Assembly: GCA_947629985.1 (NCBI GenBank)
Contig: CANRFV010000005.1
Span: forward strand, 62,001 to 126,000
DNA: 64,000 nt
Reading direction: 5' to 3'
Source of the DNA: an uncultured Clostridia bacterium
GTDB taxonomy: Bacteria; Bacillota; Clostridia; Christensenellales; CAG-314
The position numbers and the translations under genes were made by a program. The notes beneath the pieces were generated by a model. That model worked only from the letters and a program-made list of their open reading frames with translations, was not told where the DNA came from and did not search any database. The first letter of the stretch is position 1. The number at the start of each line of letters is the position of its first letter. Positions 1-8,379 of the stretch are shown piece by piece.

Positions 1-1
1 C

Positions 2-157
2 TTGCGCAAACGTGCAACTGCCAACAGCGCGGCACCGCCGCAAACGGAAGAACCCACCGCCACGCCCGACGATGAGCCGAAGCCCGACGACGAAAACACG
101 TCGGATCACAACACAAGCGCACCCGACAACAATGCGGAACAGCACAAAGAAAAATAA
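2..157 (+). CDS. C-terminal end of an unknown protein with an acidic, disordered tail
   Basis: An open frame runs in from the window edge and stops with TAA, followed about 35 bases later by a terminator hairpin. The 51 visible residues are rich in Pro, Thr, Asp, Asn and Glu (for example TEEPTATPDDEPKPDDE) with a basic start, LRKR. No domain is visible, so the function cannot be given. The basic stretch followed by a hydrophilic tail could be the cytoplasmic end of a membrane protein, but that is a guess. The track ORF at 12..365 is a different frame that runs through the terminator and is not the gene. Confidence 0.6.
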   Translation: MRKRATANSAAPPQTEEPTATPDDEPKPDDENTSDHNTSAPDNNAEQHKEK

Positions 158-190
158 CGAAAATACGCAGTTTTTATACTCCATATATGC

Positions 191-228
191 AAAACGCCCC
201 TTGCGACAACTGTCGCTCGGAGCGTTTT
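191..228 (+). terminator. Terminator-like hairpin after the partial gene
   Basis: AAAACGC pairs with GCGTTTT, and an inner GCGACA/TGTCGC stem sits inside it. The element lies 34 bases after the TAA of the partial gene. The arm ends in TTTT, so it can serve the plus strand, and the near-symmetric sequence could also act in the other direction. Confidence 0.6.
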
Positions 229-253
229 CATTATTGCAAAAATACACGCAAAA

Positions 254-700
254 CATTGCCGACAGGCAAATAGTCGCCTATCGGCGAGTGAGATTTTGCA
301 GTAAAGCAAATAGTTGCCTTACTGCAAAGTGTTATTTCGCTACGCGAAGTGATAGTATTTGCTGACGCAAATAGTGCGACATTGCCCGTGGGCAAATATT
401 TTTCCGTCTACGACGGAAAAGTGAGATTTACGTGCAAGCGCGTAAGTGAGATTGTTTGCTGCGCAAACAGTTGCGGCTTTTTTTATTTGAAACATTTTTA
501 AGTAATAAAAAAATTACTGTCGAGAAGTACTTCCCGACAATAATAATTTTCAAATTATGTCAACCTTAACTTTGCCGTTAGGCAAAATAACACTTTTCCG
601 CTGAAAGCGGAAAAATAACACTCGCCGTAGGCGAATAACACTTACGCGCTTGCGCGTAAATAACACTGTTCGCCTAAGCGAACACCACGCAAGCGGAAAC
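254..700. repeat. Mirror-symmetric array of mini-hairpins, copy A
   Basis: About a dozen short perfect inverted repeats (stems of 4-9 bp, loops of 2-4 bases) follow one another. In the left half most are separated by GTGAGATT or close variants (e.g. TTTTCCGTC/GACGGAAAA, TTACGTGC/GCGCGTAA). In the right half they are separated by AATAACACT (e.g. TTTGCC/GGCAAA, TTTTCCGC/GCGGAAAA, TTACGCGC/GCGCGTAA). The halves face each other across an AT-rich centre bounded by ATTTGAAA and TTTTCAAAT, which contains its own hairpin. A second copy with different stems lies at 58061-58512. There is no coding frame of note. The function is unknown. Confidence 0.75.
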
Positions 701-769
701 AACTCAAATTCCGTCAACAAGCGGCGACCCTAAACAAGCAACAAGCAGTACGACTAAACCCAACCTTGT

Positions 770-1001
770 AAAACCCGCCTTGGCGGGCAGTTTAACTAAA
801 CACCGCAAACTACGGACCTGTGCCGAAGTTTGCGACCTAACGGGGGATGCCGGGGATGTTCACCCCGGCGAAAGTCGGAATAATGAAGCAACGGGCAGTT
901 GCTTCCTTGTTAGTCCGACCGTGCGGACGCGTAAGCGCACGAAGTGCAAGGTTGCAAGGCGCAAGCCGCCGTCAACCAAGTCCGCACGCGCCTGGTCGGA
1001 A
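770..1001 (-). ncRNA. Strongly structured RNA candidate downstream of the transcarbamoylase-like gene
   Basis: Read on the minus strand, this 230-base stretch begins right at the stop codon of the transcarbamoylase-like gene and folds into many perfect helices: TCCGACC/GGTCGGA enclosing GTGCGGAC/GTCCGCAC, then GGCG/CGCC, GCAC-TTCG-TGCG, GAAGCAAC/GTTGCTTC, GCCGGGG/CCCCGGC and CGCAAACT/AGTTTGCG. It ends in a terminator hairpin, CCCGCC-AA-GGCGGG-TTTT (770-787). I do not recognise the family. It may be a 3' UTR structure, an independent RNA, or part of the repeat family in this intergenic region. Confidence 0.5.
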
Positions 1002-1838
1002 TCAGTTTTTGCGCACCAAATACAACACCGCCATTGCCACAGCCACGTAGCAACTTTGGCGCAGATTTTCCACGCTGTCGTTATAGGACGCGCGTACTCC
1101 GCCGTGCGCTACCGTTCGGCAACCCAACAACGGACAATTTACATGCGCCTTGTCCAACAATTCGTCGGGTATGCCCACTGCACTGCCGTAATACGACGCG
1201 CCGTCGCAACCGTTGTCAAGTCCCAAATCGATTACCGCGTCCGCGCCCGCAAATGCCGCAGTCGGATCGTCCAGCACAATGCCCGTGCGCGGCGTTTGAA
1301 TGTCGCACGACGGCAAGTACCACACAAGATCTGAACCGAACAAATGCAAACAGTAATTGAGTTCATCCATTACGTTGACGTCGCGATTGCCCACAACCGA
1401 CACGTTGAGATTTTGCAAACCGTCAAGTTTGATATTGAGCGTCATAATGTCGGCAAGAGCGGTAATCGGGTCGCTGTCGCTTGTGCCGCCGTTTACCGTT
1501 GCGCACCGCATAAGCGCGGCAACGCGTTTTATTTCGTTAAGATCCGACATTTGCGCCACAACGGTGTTTACGCCCATACTGTCCAGCGCAAGGCAACTGT
1601 CCGCCTTGTTTTCCGCGCCGTACACGGGGCAAAACGCGCCCGACATATACGAAGTTGCCAAACCGAACGCCGTGCTTGACAAACAGCAATTTGTCCACAC
1701 GCCGCCCACGACGCTGCCTATCAGTTGCGGTCCCTTTTTGCTTCCCGTTGTGTAAATGCGCCGCATTTGCGCGGCAATTTGCAATATATTTGTTATATCT
1801 TTTTTGTCAAGTTCATGTAACGATAACAAATTTTTCAT
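1002..1838 (-). CDS. Degenerate aspartate/ornithine transcarbamoylase-like protein (PyrB relative)
   Basis: The 278-residue protein has the overall plan of an ATCase/OTCase catalytic chain: a start like MKNLLSLHELDKKDI, a middle VSVVGNRDVNVMDELNYCL that aligns with the aspartate-domain start, and an ending with the layout of the family C-terminus. It is slightly shorter than the usual ~300 residues. The carbamoyl-phosphate site S-T-R-T-R reads CLSSTAFG, the HPxQ motif reads DPITALAD, and HPLPR reads CPLLGC. Residues known to be essential in this family are therefore missing, so catalysis looks unlikely. Its place directly after rluD and lspA matches the lspA-rluD-pyr order of Bacillus, which supports descent from pyrB. 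The gene is intact and two bases from rluD, so it is probably expressed. A regulatory or scaffold role is possible but not shown. Confidence 0.65.
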   Translation of the reverse strand: MKNLLSLHELDKKDITNILQIAAQMRRIYTTGSKKGPQLIGSVVGGVWTNCCLSSTAFGLATSYMSGAFCPVYGAENKADSCLALDSMGVNTVVAQMSDLNEIKRVAALMRCATVNGGTSDSDPITALADIMTLNIKLDGLQNLNVSVVGNRDVNVMDELNYCLHLFGSDLVWYLPSCDIQTPRTGIVLDDPTAAFAGADAVIDLGLDNGCDGASYYGSAVGIPDELLDKAHVNCPLLGCRTVAHGGVRASYNDSVENLRQSCYVAVAMAVLYLVRKN

Positions 1839-1839
1839 T

Positions 1840-2751
1840 TTATTTTTGCCTGCTGCGTAACGATTGCAGCACCTTGTCGAAGTAATCGGGCAGGGGCGCG
1901 GTAAACGTCATTTCCTTGCCCGTTACGGGGTGTTTGAAAGTAAGTTGAGCGGCGTGCAACAACTGCCCGTCAAGTTGCCATTTGCACTTGGAGTAGCCGT
2001 AGGTTTTGTCTCCCACTACGGGGTGTCCCAAAAATTTGGCGTGTACGCGTATTTGATGCGTTCTGCCCGTTTTAAGTTCGAATTGCACCAAAGTGTAACG
2101 GTCGAAACGTTCCAAAACGGTATAATAGGTTACGGCGCTGCGCCCGTCGGGCACTACGTCCATTTTTTTGCGGTCGGATCTGCTGCGCCCTATCGGTTGG
2201 TCTATTACGCCGTCGTCCTGCTTGACAACGCCTTCCAACAGCGCAACGTATATGCGGCGGCACTGCTTGGACTGAATTTGCTTTTGCAAATTGACGTGAG
2301 CGCAGTCGTTTTTTGCAATGACAAGCAAACCGCTCGTGTCCTTGTCCAACCTGTGCACTATTCCCGGACGAAGCACGCCGTTGATTCCGGACAGATCCTT
2401 TATGTGGTACAACAGCGCGTTTACCAACGTGTCGCGATATACGTTATTTGCCGGGTGCACCGTCATACCCTGCGGCTTGTTTATTACCGCCAGATCGGCG
2501 TCCTGATACACGATATCCAACGCCAGATCCTGCGATTCGACGTTGAGAGCGACTTCGTCGGGCAATGTAAAACATACTTTTGCGCCCGCGGCAACAATTT
2601 GCGCGGGCTTGGTAACGGTTGCGCCGTTTACGGTAACCATACCGTCGGCGATAAGTTTGTGCGCATGACTGCGCGTGATTTCGCTGTTGTCGGCAATAAA
2701 CGCGTCCAGACGTTTGCCGCTTTCGGCGCATTGCAGATCAATCCGTTTCAT
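1840..2751 (-). CDS. rluD: RluD-family 23S rRNA pseudouridine synthase
   Basis: The 303-residue protein has an N-terminal S4 RNA-binding domain (about 15-75, KRLDAFIADNSEITRSHAHKL) and a pseudouridine synthase domain with the RluA/RluD signature PGIVHRLDKDTSGLLVIAK, which contains the catalytic Asp, and the downstream TGRTHQIRVH motif. It should isomerise uridines in 23S rRNA; the exact target is not readable. I chose the ATG at 2751 (MKRIDLQCAESGKRLD) because it matches the family start. The longer track ORF begins inside lspA with a basic stretch not seen in homologues. The start overlaps the end of lspA by 14 bases, which suggests translational coupling. Confidence 0.9.
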   Translation of the reverse strand: MKRIDLQCAESGKRLDAFIADNSEITRSHAHKLIADGMVTVNGATVTKPAQIVAAGAKVCFTLPDEVALNVESQDLALDIVYQDADLAVINKPQGMTVHPANNVYRDTLVNALLYHIKDLSGINGVLRPGIVHRLDKDTSGLLVIAKNDCAHVNLQKQIQSKQCRRIYVALLEGVVKQDDGVIDQPIGRSRSDRKKMDVVPDGRSAVTYYTVLERFDRYTLVQFELKTGRTHQIRVHAKFLGHPVVGDKTYGYSKCKWQLDGQLLHAAQLTFKHPVTGKEMTFTAPLPDYFDKVLQSLRSRQK

Positions 2752-3460
2752 CGTCCGACTCCGTTTTGTCCGCCCCGTTATGTTCGTTCGCCTGTTCGTC
2801 CGCAGTAAGCGCGTCGTCCGACTGCAAATCGGCATTTGTTTGAGACGTCGGTTCGGCGTCGGTATTGCCGTCGGTATTGCCGTTGCAAGCGTCGCCCGCC
2901 GCTTGGCGCTGTTTGCGATCGTTTAGCAAAGTTTTAAGCAACGAATCGTAATCGAAAAACAAAATGGACAATATGGCAAGGATCACTCCCACCACCAAAA
3001 AACTGTCCGCAATGTTAAAAATGCCGAAAAAGCCTTCCACCCTGACAAAATCGCGCACTCCGCCGCCGAAAAACTTGCCGTCCGGCGAAGGCATAAACAA
3101 TCTGTCTATGGCGTTGCCTATCGTGCCTCCCGTAACAAATGCAAACGCTATCTGCCCCCACACGCTGCGGGTACGACTGCGCCACAGCATAAAGCCGAAA
3201 GCGGGCAGACCCACCAGCGTCATTATGAAAAACAGCCAATTGCGCCCATCAAACGTCGAAAATAATCCGCCTGTTGCGCCCGTATTTACCGTCCAAACAA
3301 GCGTAAGCCACTCGCCGATAATGTTGATTTTACCGCCGTGATTGTTTACCGCAATTTCGATAAAATGCTTGGTAAGTTGGTCGAGCAATACGCACGCCGC
3401 AATAACGCATGCGTACACCGTAATAAATATGGGCACCGAAAGTGGTTTGCGCTGTTTCAT
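2738..3460 (-). CDS. lspA: Lipoprotein signal peptidase II with a long acidic tail
   Basis: This aspartic membrane protease cleaves prolipoprotein signal peptides after lipidation. Four membrane segments are visible in the first ~170 residues. Family motifs are DQLTK, NTGATGGLF, GNAIDRL and VRDF...FNIADSF, with the two catalytic Asp in GNAIDR and NIAD. The protein is 240 residues long against a usual ~160. The extra ~70 C-terminal residues are hydrophilic, acidic and Asn/Asp/Thr-rich (e.g. DGNTDAEPTSQTNADLQSDD) and probably disordered. It overlaps rluD, and the M28 peptidase gene lies 36 bases upstream. Likely substrates in the window include the ComEA-like lipoprotein and the lipoprotein at 21.4 kb. 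Confidence 0.93.
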   Translation of the reverse strand: MKQRKPLSVPIFITVYACVIAACVLLDQLTKHFIEIAVNNHGGKINIIGEWLTLVWTVNTGATGGLFSTFDGRNWLFFIMTLVGLPAFGFMLWRSRTRSVWGQIAFAFVTGGTIGNAIDRLFMPSPDGKFFGGGVRDFVRVEGFFGIFNIADSFLVVGVILAILSILFFDYDSLLKTLLNDRKQRQAAGDACNGNTDGNTDAEPTSQTNADLQSDDALTADEQANEHNGADKTESDDETD

Positions 3461-3496
3461 ATTTCTCCGTTTCTATGCGCGCGTTGCGCAAAGAAT

Positions 3497-4717
3497 TTAT
3501 TTTTTGAATGTAAAAATGTCGTCTATGCTGTCCGACGGTGCGTTGTCGCCGTTATTTGACGCGCCTTTTGCCGTGCCGTCGAAACTGAAAATATCGTTTG
3601 CGTCGGGCTTGTCGAAAACCGCCTGATTTTTTACTTCGGCAGTGCCCAACAACGCCTTCTTTTGCAATTTGCGATGATACATGTACGCCCCCACCGCGCA
3701 CGCCGCAAGTATTACTGCGGCGGCAACGGACGGCCACAAGATACCGTACCAGCCGTTGAGATTCAACAATTCGTTGCGGGCGTTATCGGCAACCGCAGCA
3801 AATTTGTCGCTTGTAAGTGTGGACACGATGGTTTGAGATATGCCCGCCACGCGCTCGCCGAACTGCGGACACTCCTTGACGAGAATGTCGAAGGTGTCTC
3901 GATCGGTGTTGAATACGTTGTATTCCGCAACGGAACTTTGCGCATATCCCCAACGCGCGGAATAGGTGCCCGCAAAGAAAAACGCAACGGGTATGCCCGC
4001 AAGCCTGAACGGCGTGTGATCGCTGCCTTGCACCGCTTCGTAATAGCCGTATCCGTAAGCGTCGTACTGCCAATAAGTGCCCTTGGCGTAAGGTTTTTCC
4101 TTTAACGGCAACGCGGCGTTGTCAAGTATAAGGTCGGCAAGTTGAGTGCGCTTGTTTTCGCACATAACAAATACGTCGTCGCCTATGCCTATGCAATCGA
4201 GATTTATCATAAGCGACACTTTGTCCGCCGATACGTTGTCTACGTAATACTGCGAACCGTACAGCCCCGCTTCTTCGGAGCCGAACGCCACAAAATCAAC
4301 GTCGTAAGGCAACATAGAACCGAGTTGCGCAACCTGTTTTAACGTAAGGTACAGCGCGGCAACGCCGCACGCGTTGTCGCTTGCGCCTTCGCCGCCGTTG
4401 AAATCGTAATGCGCGCCGACAACGATTTTTCGGGAAGAATCGGCGCCCTTTACGCTGACTATCAAATTTGTGCCTTTTGAATTTTCATTGTAGGGAAACG
4501 ACTGCTCATATACGGGCAGTATCGATTGCAACTTGGTTGTAAGCCACGCTTGTACGTCGCCGTCGTTACGGCGCAATTGGCACAACTCGTTTACAAACGA
4601 ATACGCTTCGTCGACAAGCGCGCTGTCTACGGATTGTTCGGAGGCAAAAGCGGGCACTGCGCACACTGCGGTACAACATATTGCCGCAAGCGCCAATATC
4701 ACAAAAAACTTTTTCAT
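3497..4717 (-). CDS. Secreted M28-family zinc aminopeptidase, membrane-anchored
   Basis: The 406-residue product starts with a Sec signal peptide (MKKFFVILALAAICC...AFA). The M28 zinc ligands are all present: His-Asp in GAHYDFNGG, Asp in GASDNACG, Glu-Glu in FGSEEAGLYGS, Asp in INLDCIG and His in GSDHTPF. A transmembrane helix (WPSVAAAVILAACAVGAYMY) near the C-terminus is followed by a ~70-residue cytoplasmic tail. The enzyme should trim N-terminal residues from peptides outside the membrane; substrates are unknown. The start at 4717 is supported by GGGGTG upstream and by the signal peptide. The track ORF extends 54 residues further into the neighbouring gene. It overlaps that gene by ATGA. 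Confidence 0.85.
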   Translation of the reverse strand: MKKFFVILALAAICCTAVCAVPAFASEQSVDSALVDEAYSFVNELCQLRRNDGDVQAWLTTKLQSILPVYEQSFPYNENSKGTNLIVSVKGADSSRKIVVGAHYDFNGGEGASDNACGVAALYLTLKQVAQLGSMLPYDVDFVAFGSEEAGLYGSQYYVDNVSADKVSLMINLDCIGIGDDVFVMCENKRTQLADLILDNAALPLKEKPYAKGTYWQYDAYGYGYYEAVQGSDHTPFRLAGIPVAFFFAGTYSARWGYAQSSVAEYNVFNTDRDTFDILVKECPQFGERVAGISQTIVSTLTSDKFAAVADNARNELLNLNGWYGILWPSVAAAVILAACAVGAYMYHRKLQKKALLGTAEVKNQAVFDKPDANDIFSFDGTAKGASNNGDNAPSDSIDDIFTFKK

Positions 4718-5253
4718 AATATCACCCCGAAAACAGCCGCGCATATCAAGTACACTATTGCAAGATTGCGGAAATAGAAGGGCGCGGTTACGTCGTTGAA
4801 ATACAACTTGGCGGTAACTCGGTAAAACCACACCGTACAGCCCAACGATACCAGCACGGGGAACAGTATTCCGCCCCACACAAGCAACAGCGGCGTAATT
4901 AAATTAAGCGATTTGAGCGCGCCGCATATCAAATAATAAATTGTAAAAAACAGTAACGCCAGCAAACCGTACTCTGCGCGCGGCACGTTGTAAAAGCGCG
5001 ACGCATTGAGAAACGTATTTGCCAAAAACGGCACAATAAGCATCAAAACTGCGCCTATCAACATCTGCGCGACAAGCGCAATGGGCACGCACCAGGCGGT
5101 AAGATTTATGCCTGACGTGTACAACAGCAAGTCGCAAGTTTGTGTGGCGGCAAGCAAGCCCGCCTGCCAATTGCAAAACATATACGCCAAAACAAACGCT
5201 ATGCGCACCAAAACCCGCGATAATTTGTAATTGGATCTGAGTTTGTTAAACAA
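4714..5253 (-). CDS. Small polytopic membrane protein of unknown function
   Basis: I read this as a 179-residue protein starting with TTG at 5253, because AGAGGTG lies just upstream and this leaves an 11-base gap to holA. The track ORF begins 180 residues earlier, inside holA in another frame. Five hydrophobic segments are visible (e.g. VRIAFVLAYMFCNW, IALVAQMLIGAVLMLIVPFL, LAIVYLICAAVFGVIL) with little soluble sequence. I do not recognise a family. Its stop overlaps the M28 peptidase start in ATGA, so the two are translated together and may work together at the membrane. Confidence 0.65.
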   Translation of the reverse strand: MFNKLRSNYKLSRVLVRIAFVLAYMFCNWQAGLLAATQTCDLLLYTSGINLTAWCVPIALVAQMLIGAVLMLIVPFLANTFLNASRFYNVPRAEYGLLALLFFTIYYLICGALKSLNLITPLLLVWGGILFPVLVSLGCTVWFYRVTAKLYFNDVTAPFYFRNLAIVYLICAAVFGVIL

Positions 5254-5264
5254 GTAGCACCTCT

Positions 5265-6221
5265 TTACAACGATATTAACTGCATAATGAGCAAAACAAA
5301 CGTTTCGTCTTCGTCGAAAAAGTTTTTCAAGCGGTCGTCCGCCTGCGCAAGGCAATCCAACGCGCGTTTTAACTGCATGGGCTTGTAACGTTCGGCGGCG
5401 GATCGCGCAAATCCCACCGCGCCGGGTTTTACTCCCAAATATGCGGCAATTTGCTCGGGCGGGTAGGCGGACGTCTTGACGTAATACATACGTCTGTAAA
5501 AATTGTACAGCAACGCAAACAGCGAACGCACTTCTTCGCCGCCGGCAATAAGTCCGCGGTATATCTCCATTGCGCGCATGGCGTTTTTGTCCGCGATTGC
5601 GCCGGACAGGTCGTACACGGCATATTCGGCGTCGCGATGCACCAACATATCTACGGATTGCGCGTCCACCGTGCCGTAATCGATGAGTTTTTGCGTTTCG
5701 ACGGACACGCGCGACATATCCGACAGACAGTATGTTGCAATTCGGTCGGCGCAGAGCGTATCTATCTGCACGCCCTGCCGTTTGGCGTATGCTACTATCC
5801 ACTTTACCACACCGGGCTTGTCCAACCTGTTGCAGTTTACTGTAAGCATACCGTTAATGTCGGCAAAATATTTGTCCGTATCCGAGCGGAACACAAGGCA
5901 AAAACTGCCGTCGCACGCGCTTATTATTTGCGAAAGTTGCTTTTTTACTTGGGCAAGACGGGCGTTTTCGGGAAAGACAAAGTCGCGGCAAACAACGAGT
6001 TTTTTGTCGCAAAACATAGGCAACGTCATACAGGCGTCGGTTATCTGCTCCAATGTGGGGTTTTCCAACGTGTCCGTTGCAAAACCGTCGTCCGCAATGG
6101 AATACGCCTGTCGCACGTTTTCGACGCAGCGCTGTTTAAGCCATTCGTCGTTGCCGAACAGGCACAGCGCGTTGACGGTACCCGATTTTAATTTATCTTT
6201 CAACTCGATAAATTTGATCAA
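5265..6221 (-). CDS. holA: DNA polymerase III subunit delta
   Basis: The clamp-loader delta subunit opens the beta sliding clamp. The ~318-residue protein has the HolA layout: an AAA-like N-terminal domain with a degenerate nucleotide site (LCLFGNDEWLKQRCVENVRQA), a central DKKLVVCRDF strand, the KPGVVKWIVAYAKRQG segment, and a helical C-terminal collar domain (EVRSLFALLYNFYRRMYYVK). The track starts at a GTG (6230). A TTG three codons later is placed eight bases after GAGG and fits the ribosome-binding site better, so I use 6221. The gene follows comEC by about ten bases. The comEA-comEC-holA order is common in Bacillota. Confidence 0.9.
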   Translation of the reverse strand: MIKFIELKDKLKSGTVNALCLFGNDEWLKQRCVENVRQAYSIADDGFATDTLENPTLEQITDACMTLPMFCDKKLVVCRDFVFPENARLAQVKKQLSQIISACDGSFCLVFRSDTDKYFADINGMLTVNCNRLDKPGVVKWIVAYAKRQGVQIDTLCADRIATYCLSDMSRVSVETQKLIDYGTVDAQSVDMLVHRDAEYAVYDLSGAIADKNAMRAMEIYRGLIAGGEEVRSLFALLYNFYRRMYYVKTSAYPPEQIAAYLGVKPGAVGFARSAAERYKPMQLKRALDCLAQADDRLKNFFDEDETFVLLIMQLISL

Positions 6222-6231
6222 ACTTGCCACC

Positions 6232-8379
6232 TCATTTACAACTTAAAATTATTTTACCACCTTTTTGTCTTATTGTAAAGTTTCCGTACTTATTTGCGCC
6301 GTAATTGAGCGGTTGTTCGCTTTGATATTGACTGAGCGTTACTTTGCCCGCGGCGGAATAGGCGGCGTTTGCACCGTCAAGCACGTAAACGTCGCAGTCG
6401 GGTTTGTATGAAAGCAGGTTGTTTTGCGCGGCGATATCGCCCAAAACGATACACACTTCGATATTCCGCACGCTTACGCACACAGCCGATTGCGCGCCGT
6501 CGTACAGCGAACGCACCGCTATATCGTTGCCTACGACGGAATTTTTTATCTGATACACCGTCGGTATGTCTGCCGAAAGCAACGCTTGGTCAACTTCGTC
6601 GTTGCCTTGCAAATTTAACTTGTACGCCTTGGTTACGGGCAAACGATCGAGCGCTTGCGCTATCAAATCGGGATCGGCTGCGCCGTAATGCGGAATGTAA
6701 AGCGTGCAATCGGTAATGCGGTAACGTTCGGCATAATTTATTGCGTCGTCTACCGCGGCTGCGGAATCGAAATCCGCTATAAGCGCCGCTTCGCCGCCGT
6801 CGGATACGGCAACGACAGCCGTTTTGCCGTAAGACATCGCAACATACACGCTGTTATCTGCGCTTACGGGCAATGCGGACAGCAACACGCACAGTCCCAC
6901 TATCACGGCGCACGCCGCGCACACCGCACAGCGCAGGCGATTGCCTATGTTGACGTATCCGCCCAAAACAAACGCGGCAATAACCGTAAATACAACCGAC
7001 AGCCCGAACACGGAAAACGTAACCGTGGCAAAATCCAACGACGACACCGCAAACGCCGATTTTATCAGCGCATACAGCAAGTAATCCGAAGCGACGAGCA
7101 AATAGCGAAATATCCAAGGAATAAGTCCCAACGCGCCCAGCACAAACGCGACGGACACAATGGGAATGGCAATTACGTTTACCAAAGCGGACAGCGTAGG
7201 CACCACGCCGAAATTGGCTGCGACGGTAAACAGGGTGGATAACCAACAGCACAGCGAAAGCAACAACGAATTGAGCAAAATGCGCACCGCTTTGTTGCAC
7301 TTTGTGCGCGCAAGACGTCTGTTTAGCGGAGCGTACAGCGTGGCTATGCCGAACACGGACAAAAACGACAGTTGAAAACCGGCGTCGAATATGTAAAAGG
7401 GCTGTACAAGCAGCAAAATAGTCGCCGCAACCGACATCGAAGAGAGCATATCCGCCTTGCCCAGCAATATCCGCGCTGCGTAAGCGCACAACAGCATTAC
7501 AAACGCGCGCATTACGGACGGCGAAAAGTTGCAAATATACGCGTACAGCATCAACGGAACGGCGACAATTATGCACTCCAACGCGGGGTGCAGGCGCAGT
7601 CTGCGCAACAAAAAGCATATTACGCCCACGATAAACCCTACGTGCAAACCGCTTACCGCAAAAATGTGTATTATACCGGCGTCGGTAAACGCCCGAGCGT
7701 TGATATCGCTCATTGCATTGCGGTCGCCCGTAAGCAATGTGTACAGCACGCCGTCGCTATGCGGCATATATTCGCACGCAACGTCGTATATGTAGCCGCG
7801 TATGCGTTCGCCCAAATCGGGATCGCCATGGGCAATTTCCAATACGGTTACGTCGTGCAATTCGTACCTTACGCTATTGCGCAAATAATACGTGCCGACG
7901 TCGCTTTTTACTGGGTAAACCGACGACATAGTGCCGCCCATCATTACGCGATCGCCCACGCTCAGTTCGTCCTCGCCGTAATACAGCAATTTTATTCTGC
8001 CCGCAAGTTTGTCGCCGCTTACGGCGTCGTAGCAGTCCTGCAGATAATACACGTTGCTTTCTTGGTTGCCGTTGCGGCCGATGTCGCTTACATAACCGCC
8101 CACCGTTACGTGCTGTTCGCAATAGGTGCGGGCGCTGAGAACGCTCAGTTGCAATTGCGTTCGTCCAAAACCGACAACCGCGCAAACAAGCAAGATTACA
8201 AACGCCTTGTAAGCGGAATTTTTGAATATCAACGCCAACGCAATGCCCACGGCAAGCAACAGCCCCATTACAAGCGCAACGTACCAACTGCCGAAAATAG
8301 CGCAATAACACGCATATATTCCCAATATCAGCCCCACCGCCGCAAACAGCGGTATGCGCAGGTTAACCAACTTTTTCAT
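6232..8379 (-). CDS. comEC: ComEC/Rec2 competence DNA-uptake channel
   Basis: The 715-residue membrane protein has an N-terminal hydrophobic pair, an OB-like region (residues ~45-190), then a ~9-helix competence domain with the signature AGIIHIFAVSGLHVGF. It ends in a soluble lactamase-like domain (SYGKTAVVAVSDGG...) in which the metal-binding HxHxDH motif is not obvious. This C-terminal part is short and looks catalytically inactive. ComEC forms the channel that carries single-stranded DNA across the membrane. The start at 8379 has GGGAGG eight bases upstream and overlaps the comEA-like gene by 17 bases. Confidence 0.93.
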   Translation of the reverse strand: MKKLVNLRIPLFAAVGLILGIYACYCAIFGSWYVALVMGLLLAVGIALALIFKNSAYKAFVILLVCAVVGFGRTQLQLSVLSARTYCEQHVTVGGYVSDIGRNGNQESNVYYLQDCYDAVSGDKLAGRIKLLYYGEDELSVGDRVMMGGTMSSVYPVKSDVGTYYLRNSVRYELHDVTVLEIAHGDPDLGERIRGYIYDVACEYMPHSDGVLYTLLTGDRNAMSDINARAFTDAGIIHIFAVSGLHVGFIVGVICFLLRRLRLHPALECIIVAVPLMLYAYICNFSPSVMRAFVMLLCAYAARILLGKADMLSSMSVAATILLLVQPFYIFDAGFQLSFLSVFGIATLYAPLNRRLARTKCNKAVRILLNSLLLSLCCWLSTLFTVAANFGVVPTLSALVNVIAIPIVSVAFVLGALGLIPWIFRYLLVASDYLLYALIKSAFAVSSLDFATVTFSVFGLSVVFTVIAAFVLGGYVNIGNRLRCAVCAACAVIVGLCVLLSALPVSADNSVYVAMSYGKTAVVAVSDGGEAALIADFDSAAAVDDAINYAERYRITDCTLYIPHYGAADPDLIAQALDRLPVTKAYKLNLQGNDEVDQALLSADIPTVYQIKNSVVGNDIAVRSLYDGAQSAVCVSVRNIEVCIVLGDIAAQNNLLSYKPDCDVYVLDGANAAYSAAGKVTLSQYQSEQPLNYGANKYGNFTIRQKGGKIILSCK

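Noticed and set aside
12-365. Plus-strand ORF of 117 codons at the left edge.
   Set aside because: It runs through a terminator and the hairpin array in a frame different from the acidic C-terminal frame that ends at 157.
254-700. The regularly spaced hairpins first look like a CRISPR-type array.
   Set aside because: The repeated words are only 8-9 bases, the varying parts are perfect palindromes, unit length is ~20-25 bases, and no cas genes are near. It is a hairpin array, not a CRISPR.
4714-5802. A 362-codon ORF extending the small membrane protein into holA.
   Set aside because: The first 180 codons are in a different frame of holA and are Arg-rich shadow sequence. The TTG at 5253 with AGAGGTG is the better start.
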